Shown: positions 1 to 6,212 of the stretch, one piece after another | Layout of the letters: each line of letters opens with the position of its first letter | Position numbering within the stretch: the stretch's first letter is position 1 | Assembly (NCBI GenBank): GCA_036509075.1 | Contig: DATCGG010000403.1 | Coordinates: forward strand, 1-10,049 | DNA: 10,049 bases | Direction: 5' to 3' | Source: JAJKIV01 sp036509075 | GTDB taxonomy: Bacteria; Gemmatimonadota; Gemmatimonadetes; Gemmatimonadales; Gemmatimonadaceae | Notes under the pieces: generated by a model | The model's input: only the letters and a program-made list of their open reading frames with translations | What the model was told of the DNA's origin: nothing | The model's database searches: none | Translations under genes and position numbers: made by a program

Positions 1-333
1 GGCGCACTCGCCTCGATCGCCCACGTGGAGCGGGCGTGGGCGTACTCATTCGAGTCGGAGAAAGGCGGCGGACAGATTCAGGGATTTCGCGAGGTCCTCG
101 CGAGGCTCATGAACGGAGACCGCGTGGGTCAGGCGACCGACACGTTCAACATGCGATGGGCCGCGCTCTCGACTCGGCTCGCCGAGCTGCAGGTGGATCT
201 GCAGCACGGCGCCGATGTGCCACTCAAGCTGCTCGGGCAGTTCTGGGTCGCGCGCGACGACGCGCGGAACTTCCTGATCCTCGGGGACCCGGCGGTGCAG
301 CTTCGGGTGAAAGACATGCCGGAGCTGACATAG
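1..333 (+). CDS. C25/caspase-like peptidase paralogue, C-terminal fragment (5' end outside window)
   Basis: The reading frame is open from the first base and ends at a TAG at 331-333, giving 110 residues of the C-terminal part of a protein. It aligns with the C-terminal part of the 480-aa protein encoded at 368-1810: GALASIAHVERAW here matches GALAVVGHVDRAW there. The end, DDARNFLILGDPAVQL, matches SDARNYVLLGDPAARL. A terminal GDPA-R/L motif is typical of gingipain-type C25 peptidases, which have a caspase-like fold. The part that would hold the catalytic His and Cys lies outside the window, so activity cannot be judged. The gene is on the opposite strand to the gasdermin operon and converges on it, so it is a fourth copy of the family at this locus. 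It may belong to a second, facing operon of the same system. Confidence 0.8.
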   Translation, partial: GALASIAHVERAWAYSFESEKGGGQIQGFREVLARLMNGDRVGQATDTFNMRWAALSTRLAELQVDLQHGADVPLKLLGQFWVARDDARNFLILGDPAVQLRVKDMPELT

Positions 334-340
334 CGAGGAT

Positions 341-364
341 CCGGGTCTCAGGCGTTAGACCGGG
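341..364. terminator. candidate bidirectional terminator hairpin between convergent genes
   Basis: In the 34 bp between the two convergent stop codons lies an imperfect inverted repeat: CCGGGTCT (341-348), an 8-nt loop, and AGACCGGG (357-364). Five pairs (GGTCT/AGACC) close the loop, then one G-G mismatch and two more G-C pairs follow. There is no T tract on either side, so it is not a classical intrinsic terminator. Its position between facing genes is the main argument. The loop contains CGTTAG, part of the octamer repeated through the window. Confidence 0.35.
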
Positions 365-367
365 CGA

Positions 368-1810
368 TCAGGCCGGAGATAACCGCGCAGCCGGATCGCC
401 CAGCAGCACGTAGTTGCGCGCGTCGCTGTTCGCGGTCCAGTAGCGGGCAAGCAGGGCGTCGTCCCGCGCCTTGCCCGCCTTGACGTCCGCGATCTCCTCG
501 GTGAGCAACGTCGAAATCTCGCTGTAGCGCAGGCTGAACTCGTCCAGCGCGACGCCGACCGGTAACCCGGCCAGCAGATCGCCGATCGTTTTCCGGAACA
601 CGGCGCGCTGCGCGCCGGCCGTGCCCCAATGGAACGACCAGTCCCACGCGCGATCGACGTGGCCCACCACCGCGAGCGCCCCCCCACCCGGGTGTGAGAG
701 CATCGCCTGCGGCAGCCGAGCGACGAACTCGTACGGCGCGATGGCCGTGCCGCCCACCGCGGTCGAGAAGTCGTCCAGCCTCGGCGTACCCGCGCCGAAG
801 CATGCGAAGTGGAACACAATGCGTCCGAGCAGATTCGCGTTAGGGTCCACGTCGTCTGCGCCAAAGATGGCCTCGTCCGTCACCTTCGACCCCGGCCCTT
901 CCCACCCGCTGCACACCAGTGCTCCCTGGTGCGTGAGCAGTCGCGGGTCATCGAGCTTGAGTCCGAGGCCGTGACTCGCCGTGAATAGGAACGCGGGCGC
1001 GGCGCTTCCGCCGAGCAGCGTGCGCAGCGCTGCCTTGCTGGCATCATCTTCGACGGTGTCGGCGATCGTCCAGCCGGCTGGCGCATCGTGACGAAGCTCG
1101 TCGGCGAGCGGCACGACTAGATCGCGCACGCTGAGCTCCGTGGCGGTATCACCCGGGTTTTGCGGGCCGAAGAGCACCGCGGTCCTTGGGAGTTTCAGCA
1201 CGCCCTGCTCCGCTTTCTCCTCGGCCTCCACGACGCTCCTGGCGTACTGTGCATACTTCTCCAGTGCGTCGTGTGCATTGTCAGCATCGAAGTGAATGCG
1301 ACCCACTGCGAACTGCACATCGAGCAGATATTGAAAGCGGAATGGGATCTGGCGCGGATCGCCCACGATGAGGAGGTAGTACGGCAGCTTGGCGGGATCG
1401 ACGGTACCCGGCCCGAGGTTGAACCGCTTGAGAAACTGGGTTTTGCTCTCGCCTGCACGGTATGCGCGGGCACCATCGAGCTCATAGTAGCCACTGCCCG
1501 CCTGGGCTTTGCGGCGTTCGAGCAGCGGCGCGAGCGCCTTTTTCAGATCCGGGACTCGATCGTTGTCGTCGTACGCGAAGAGCACGCCCCAGCCGACGCT
1601 GGCGAGCGAGCTTCGGTCACCGAGCACACCAAAAGTCGCCGCGTCCTTTTTCTCGTAGCGCTCGCGGAGGGTGGCCAGTGCACCCGGGTCGATGGGATCA
1701 CCCACCGCCACGTCGGCGAGGAGCTTTTCGGGCACGGGGAGCTGCAGGTACTTGCCATCCGGATCGATGCCGTTCGCGTGGTACATACTCTCCGGTGTCC
1801 CGTTAGGCAT
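368..1810 (-). CDS. C25/caspase-like cysteine protease, predicted catalytically competent (480 aa)
   Basis: Last gene of the operon. Residues ~10-60 form a short module beginning NGIDPDGKY. From ~70 the protein follows the same plan as its two operon paralogues: GWGVLFAYDDND, PYYLLIVGDPRQIPFRFQ (143-160), FAVGRIHF, then a caspase-hemoglobinase-type core. The likely catalytic His is H280 in TASHG and the likely Cys is C337 in HFACFGAG. The end, SDARNYVLLGDPAARL, resembles the C-terminal signature of C25 (gingipain) peptidases. It is the only one of the three complete copies with both residues, so I infer it is the active executioner or initiator protease, with the gasdermin or the CHAT protein as possible substrate. 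No signal peptide is visible, so it should be cytoplasmic. I chose the ATG at 1810 because GAGGGAG lies 6 nt upstream. An ATG at 1837, overlapping the previous stop as TGATG, would add nine residues but has no well-spaced Shine-Dalgarno sequence. Confidence 0.85.
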   Translation of the reverse strand: MPNGTPESMYHANGIDPDGKYLQLPVPEKLLADVAVGDPIDPGALATLRERYEKKDAATFGVLGDRSSLASVGWGVLFAYDDNDRVPDLKKALAPLLERRKAQAGSGYYELDGARAYRAGESKTQFLKRFNLGPGTVDPAKLPYYLLIVGDPRQIPFRFQYLLDVQFAVGRIHFDADNAHDALEKYAQYARSVVEAEEKAEQGVLKLPRTAVLFGPQNPGDTATELSVRDLVVPLADELRHDAPAGWTIADTVEDDASKAALRTLLGGSAAPAFLFTASHGLGLKLDDPRLLTHQGALVCSGWEGPGSKVTDEAIFGADDVDPNANLLGRIVFHFACFGAGTPRLDDFSTAVGGTAIAPYEFVARLPQAMLSHPGGGALAVVGHVDRAWDWSFHWGTAGAQRAVFRKTIGDLLAGLPVGVALDEFSLRYSEISTLLTEEIADVKAGKARDDALLARYWTANSDARNYVLLGDPAARLSPA

Positions 1811-1817
1811 CGCGGGC

Positions 1818-1824
1818 TCCCTCG
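1818..1824 (-). promoter_or_regulatory. ribosome binding site that decides the start of the 480-aa protease gene
   Basis: On the minus strand the sequence GAGGGAG lies six to seven bases upstream of the ATG at 1810-1808. The alternative ATG at 1837-1835 has only TAGGG, about two bases away, which is too close for good initiation. This favours the shorter protein. Confidence 0.6.
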
Positions 1825-1836
1825 TGGCCGGGTCCA

Positions 1837-3096
1837 TCACCCTACCAGAGGCATGGCCGCCGGGAGCCGCACCGCCGGGTCCCCGAGCAGGATGAGGTTG
1901 CGCATGTCGTTCGTCGCCGCCCACAGGCCGACCAGCTCGGACGGAGCGATCTCCTGCCCGTACCGTCGCTTCTCGTGGGTAGCGCTCAGCGCCACACTCA
2001 GCTCGGCGTACGCCTCGTCGAAGTTCTGCGTCGCGAACCCGGCTCGGGCGCCGGTGAGCAGCATCCAGATCGCGCGGGCCACGGCCTCGCGGTAACGGTC
2101 CACGGCTGCGAGCCGTGGCGACGAAAAGCCGAGCATGCGGTCGACGAACCCCATGACGGCCAGCATTCCGCCCGATGGAGCACCGAGCAGCGCTTGCGCC
2201 AGCGGGGCCACCGACGGGCGCTGCGGCGCATTGGGGCGCAGCTCGAGCGGCCCGAATCCCGCACTGAACGAGCTCCACAGGATCGCCATCCTCTCCGGCA
2301 CGCCTTTTCCGGCGGGATTGAGATCATCCCGCCCGAACGATGCGCGTATGCCGGGTCCCGGCGACACACCCGTCGCGACCGCGTTGGCGTTAGGCGGACC
2401 TGGCCAGTCCCCGCACACCAGCGCGCCGTGTCTCGCGTCGAAAAGGGGGTGCGAGTCCGGGAGAACCGCCGCATGGCTCGTGGCAAACAGCAACGCGGCA
2501 TCGTCGTCGCCATTGAGCACCGCGCCCAGGCGCGCTTTCGTCGCCTCGTCGCCGATGGCGGTCGAGATTCTCCAGCCCCGAGCGCGCTCCAGCAGCTCGG
2601 CGACCATTGGTACGACGAGCTCGTCGACGGTCGTGGCCGTATGGGTGTCGCCCGGGAATCTCGGGGCGAACACGGTCATTTGTCGCGGCTGCCCGAAGTT
2701 GCGCTCGTTCTCTCCTACGCTGGTCGCGTACCGGTGATAAGCGTTGACGTCATCGAAGTAGAGCCGCCCGACCGCGTAGTTGAGGTCGAGCTGCTGCTGG
2801 AAGCGGAAGGGAATGTCCGCCGGCGACCCGACCAGCAGCAGATAGTACGGTACCCGCTCCGGCACGACGCGGCCCAGGCCAATGCCATGCCGTGACAGAA
2901 AACTTCCGGCGCTCTCCCCCGCTCGATAGCCATCATCGCCCGCGAATTCACGATAGAGGTCCCCGCTCTGCTGGCGGCGCCACTGGAGCAGCGGCTCCAG
3001 CGCCGGTCGGACAGCCTGGTACACGTTAGGCGCGAAGATCACGCCCCAACCGGCTTGCCGCAGGTCATTCGGGTCGAATGTCGGAGGCAGTGCCAT
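1837..3096 (-). CDS. C25/caspase-like pseudoprotease (419 aa)
   Basis: This paralogue of the 480-aa protein keeps the family landmarks: GWGVIFAPN (17-24), YYLLLVGSPADIPFRFQ (84-100), YAVGRLYF (107-114) and a C-terminal NDMRNLILLGDPAVRL. It lacks the N-terminal NGID module. The catalytic site looks lost: the His is present (H208 in TSHAA), but the usual following Gly is Ala, and the aligned Cys position is Ser (S276 in WSSFSAG). The likely role, by inference, is structural or regulatory, comparable in principle to caspase-like pseudoenzymes. The ATG at 3096 is three bases after the previous gene's TGA and in the same frame, with no good Shine-Dalgarno sequence, so translation probably depends on coupling or readthrough. 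The end overlaps or abuts the 480-aa gene. Confidence 0.85.
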   Translation of the reverse strand: MALPPTFDPNDLRQAGWGVIFAPNVYQAVRPALEPLLQWRRQQSGDLYREFAGDDGYRAGESAGSFLSRHGIGLGRVVPERVPYYLLLVGSPADIPFRFQQQLDLNYAVGRLYFDDVNAYHRYATSVGENERNFGQPRQMTVFAPRFPGDTHTATTVDELVVPMVAELLERARGWRISTAIGDEATKARLGAVLNGDDDAALLFATSHAAVLPDSHPLFDARHGALVCGDWPGPPNANAVATGVSPGPGIRASFGRDDLNPAGKGVPERMAILWSSFSAGFGPLELRPNAPQRPSVAPLAQALLGAPSGGMLAVMGFVDRMLGFSSPRLAAVDRYREAVARAIWMLLTGARAGFATQNFDEAYAELSVALSATHEKRRYGQEIAPSELVGLWAATNDMRNLILLGDPAVRLPAAMPLVG

Positions 3097-3099
3097 GCG

Positions 3100-6000
3100 T
3101 CAGAGTCCGCGCTCGAAATAGCTTGCCGCGCTCGACCGGTAATCGGTCAGTCCGCCCAACTGAATCAGGTCGAGGTCGATGGTACCGGCGACGATCAACT
3201 GCACGAGCGCGGGAAGCGTCGGCGTCGGGTAGGCGTACTGACCGGACCCGAAGTCGATGCCGTTGAAGAAGACGAATTCGTCGGCGATTCCCCTCGTGGT
3301 CGCCGCGTCCGTTGGCTCAATGTCGAGCGACACAGGCCCGCCACTCGCAATGTCTTCGGGACCGACGACCGCCGTTTCCCCCGTCGGACCCACCCCGCTG
3401 ACAGGTCGTTCGGCCGTTGGCTCTGTTGTCGGTGCAACCGGCGGCGCTGGGAGCGGCGTTAGGCTTGCCGCGATCGCCGCGATCTCGGCGGAGTCTATGG
3501 CGATCGACGCCGGGTGCTCCGGCACCGGCCCCTCCACCGCCACCCGCACCGCCGGGTCGCCAAGCACGATGTAATTGCGGACGTCGATCGCTTCGTTGAT
3601 CAGGCGATCGCGCTTGCCGTTGATGCCACCCTGCAGCGTCGGAGTGAGCAGTCGATCCACCAGCTCGGCAGCAGTCTGCGCATATCGGGTGTTGAAGAAA
3701 TCCATCGCTGACCCGACCGTAAACCCTCGGACGAGTCGACTGACCGTACCGACGAACGTGTCGCTTCCCTCCGATTTCCACTGCTTCGCGCCATCCGGTG
3801 CGTCCGCGAACTCCTGGAGTGTGTCCGACCAGGACGTATCGACGTGACCGATGACGGCGAGGGCTCCGCCCCTCGGGTGGCCGAGCAGCCGCTGACTGAG
3901 ACGAGAGATGAACGCTCGGTCGGAAAGCTCCCGCGGTGGTTCATTCCTCACCTGATTCTCGAGCTTCGGCGTGCCGGCGCTGAACCCGACTACCGTGAAC
4001 ACGATCATGCCGAGGAGGCTGGCGTCATCCGGGACATCTCGCCCGGCAAGGTACTCGTTGTCGGTGAGCGGTCCGGTGTTCGGTTGCCAGTCCGCACACA
4101 CGATCGAACCTTGCTCGTCGTACTGATCCTGGTGCCCCTTGGGATACGACGTGCCGTGCGCTGCCACCACCAGAAGCGCCGGACGACGGTCGCCGCCGAG
4201 CAGTCGGAGCAGGTGCCCCTTGGTGGCGACGTCCGCGACGACAGGCGTGACTCGCCACTCCTCGACCGTGAGACCCGGACGGCTGAGCTCCTGGATCATC
4301 GGCTCGATGAGGTTTCGCGCCAGCATCGCGGTCACGGGGTCCTGCTCATGGCGTGGGCCGAAGATCACCGCCTGACGCGGCAGGCCCCATTGACCGCTTT
4401 CCGCCTCGACCACGCTCCGCGCGTATCGCGCGTACATGGCGAGCGTCTCTTCTCGCGTCACGCCTTCGAAGTGCAGCCGCCCAACCGCGTACTGCGCGTC
4501 GAGCGCATACTGGAACTCGAACGGGATACGCTCCGGATCACCGACGATCAGGAGGTAGTACGGCATCCGATCGGCGTCCTCGACGCCTCGCGCCAGCGCG
4601 CCGTGACGCTTCAGAAACTCCTGTGCCTTCTCGCCCGGCTTCACGGCGTACTCGGATCGCGTAAATCGCGCTCTGGTCTGGCGGCCCCGCTGCTCGAGCA
4701 ACGGACCTAACGCGCGACGGATCGCCTCGCGCATCGGATCGTCGTCCGCAAAGAGCACCGCCCAGCCAAGCTCGTCGATGTTTGCCCGAACGAGCGCCAG
4801 CGCGGTGGCCAACCCCTGGCGGCTGCGCTGCAGAAATTCATTCTCGAGCGGCGTGAGCGAGTCATCCGGGTAGTTGCGCTGCCAATCCTCGACGGCACGC
4901 ACCTCCTTCGCGCTCAGGAGATCCTTGTCCAGTCGCCCGCGGCTCGTCCACTCGAGGAGGCGCCGTTGGAGCGGTGTCGTGTTGTTCCGCGTCCATTCCT
5001 CGTTCGCCGCGAGCACCGGCGGGATCAGGCGATCATGCGACAGCTCGTACCAGCGGCTCTGGCCGCGTGCCTCACCGCGGATGATGTTCACGTCCGAGCG
5101 GCTGAGGATGTCGATGGCGCCGTTAGGCAGGCCGGCCGTCACGCCGTTCACGTCGTCCCGATAGACCAGGGCGCGGGTGCGCGCGGGCGTCAGCAGGCTC
5201 TCGCTGAAGAAGCGCCGGACCCGCCGCTGACTGATCGACGCGCCGCCCGCTTGAACCTCGCGCACCACGGTCTCCACGGCGTCGTTGTAATAATCCATCA
5301 GCGCCCGGTCCACGTCGCCGTGCTGCCGCATGTCCTCGTTCCGAATCGAGCCGGCGTCCGCCGAAAGGTTCTGCCACAGGCGCTTGCAGACGACCTGCAG
5401 GAGGATCGGCTCGATGTCGTCCGCGCCTCCCGCCTGCAGGTTATTGAGAAGCGCCTCGGCAACGCCCGTCTCGAATGGACGCGCGACATCGGCGCGGTCC
5501 GCGGGACGCGTGATGGCATCCAGTGCGGCCTGGCCTTTCAGACGCTCCAGCCGGAAGCGCGGGCGGAGCTGGTCGGGCAGGAAGTGCGCATACGGCGTGA
5601 GCTCCGCGATGTAATCCTCGCGCATGCTGAACAGCACCCGGAGGCACTCGTGGTCTGCCAACGCCTGCGTCACCTGCTTGAAGAACGGCTCGCGATGGTG
5701 CCGGAACGCCGTGTGCCGGGTGAACAGCTCCTCGAACTGATCGAACACCAGCAGGAACGGCAGCGGCGCTTCGTCGGTCGCCGTCGCGAATCGTTGGCGC
5801 TGCGGGAGGAGCCAGGTGGCGAGGGCATCGCTCAACGTGAGGTCGGTCGACACTTCCACCGCTGGATCGGACTGAACCGAGAGCAATGCGCTCTGAACGA
5901 AGATGTTCTGCGGATTCGCCTCCTCCCGACCGCTTCCCACACGTGCGATCCGGACCCCGCTCACGAGCGATTGGAACGTCTCGCGCCCTCGGATGAGTCG

Positions 6001-6201
6001 CCGGTGGCGGAGTAAGCGCGGCGTTAGGCCGGCCCGCAGGAGCGACGACTTCCCGGCGCCCGACTGCGCGAACAGGAGCGACGCGCGACGCGCCACCGCC
6101 AGGCTCGTGAGGATCTCGACCTCCTCGGCGCGGCCGAAAAAGAAGCGGTGCTCGGTCTCGACAAACGGCCGCGGCCCCACATACGGGTTCAGTTCCGCCA
6201 T
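3100..6201 (-). CDS. nSTAND1-type ATPase fused to a C25/caspase-like pseudoprotease domain (1033 aa)
   Basis: Predicted sensor/switch ATPase. The N-terminus, NPYVGPRPF...FFGR, is the typical opening of nSTAND1 NTPases. Walker A is QSGAGKSS (46-53) and Walker B FLLVFDQFEELF (149-160). FSMREDYIAEL (191-201) and ELSHDRLIPPVLAANEEW (386-403) are further family landmarks. A linker leads to a C25-like domain (~470-888) with PYYLLIVGDPERIPFEFQ, YAVGRLHF and a terminal DVRNYIVLGDPAVRV. There H682 (AAHG) is kept, but the aligned Cys is G739 (VVGFSAGTP), so this domain is probably not a protease. A Pro/Ala/Thr-rich linker (~890-970) is followed by a last ~55 residues starting FVFFNGIDFGSGQY. STAND proteins usually lack activity until a ligand triggers nucleotide-dependent oligomerisation; here the pseudoprotease may be the assembly surface. 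The ATG at 6201 has AGAGG 7 nt upstream; an in-frame TTG at 6216 is less likely. It starts 11 nt after the CHAT-SIR2 stop. Confidence 0.88.
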   Translation of the reverse strand: MAELNPYVGPRPFVETEHRFFFGRAEEVEILTSLAVARRASLLFAQSGAGKSSLLRAGLTPRLLRHRRLIRGRETFQSLVSGVRIARVGSGREEANPQNIFVQSALLSVQSDPAVEVSTDLTLSDALATWLLPQRQRFATATDEAPLPFLLVFDQFEELFTRHTAFRHHREPFFKQVTQALADHECLRVLFSMREDYIAELTPYAHFLPDQLRPRFRLERLKGQAALDAITRPADRADVARPFETGVAEALLNNLQAGGADDIEPILLQVVCKRLWQNLSADAGSIRNEDMRQHGDVDRALMDYYNDAVETVVREVQAGGASISQRRVRRFFSESLLTPARTRALVYRDDVNGVTAGLPNGAIDILSRSDVNIIRGEARGQSRWYELSHDRLIPPVLAANEEWTRNNTTPLQRRLLEWTSRGRLDKDLLSAKEVRAVEDWQRNYPDDSLTPLENEFLQRSRQGLATALALVRANIDELGWAVLFADDDPMREAIRRALGPLLEQRGRQTRARFTRSEYAVKPGEKAQEFLKRHGALARGVEDADRMPYYLLIVGDPERIPFEFQYALDAQYAVGRLHFEGVTREETLAMYARYARSVVEAESGQWGLPRQAVIFGPRHEQDPVTAMLARNLIEPMIQELSRPGLTVEEWRVTPVVADVATKGHLLRLLGGDRRPALLVVAAHGTSYPKGHQDQYDEQGSIVCADWQPNTGPLTDNEYLAGRDVPDDASLLGMIVFTVVGFSAGTPKLENQVRNEPPRELSDRAFISRLSQRLLGHPRGGALAVIGHVDTSWSDTLQEFADAPDGAKQWKSEGSDTFVGTVSRLVRGFTVGSAMDFFNTRYAQTAAELVDRLLTPTLQGGINGKRDRLINEAIDVRNYIVLGDPAVRVAVEGPVPEHPASIAIDSAEIAAIAASLTPLPAPPVAPTTEPTAERPVSGVGPTGETAVVGPEDIASGGPVSLDIEPTDAATTRGIADEFVFFNGIDFGSGQYAYPTPTLPALVQLIVAGTIDLDLIQLGGLTDYRSSAASYFERGL

Positions 6202-6212
6202 GTCGCGGCCTC

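Noticed and set aside
1160..2095. Long open frame on the plus strand opposite the C25-like genes
   Set aside because: It overlaps the well-supported minus-strand 480-aa and 419-aa genes, its product shows no recognisable motif, and such antisense frames are expected in GC-rich coding DNA.
1811..2278. N-terminal extension of the 480-aa protease up to a start at 2278
   Set aside because: The extra ~156 residues overlap the 419-aa gene in another frame, are Arg/Ala/Gly-rich without motifs, and a good ribosome binding site exists at 1810.
4966..6015. Long plus-strand open frame opposite the ATPase domain
   Set aside because: It is antisense to the Walker A/B-bearing ATPase gene, with low-complexity, Arg/Val/Leu-rich translation typical of a shadow frame.
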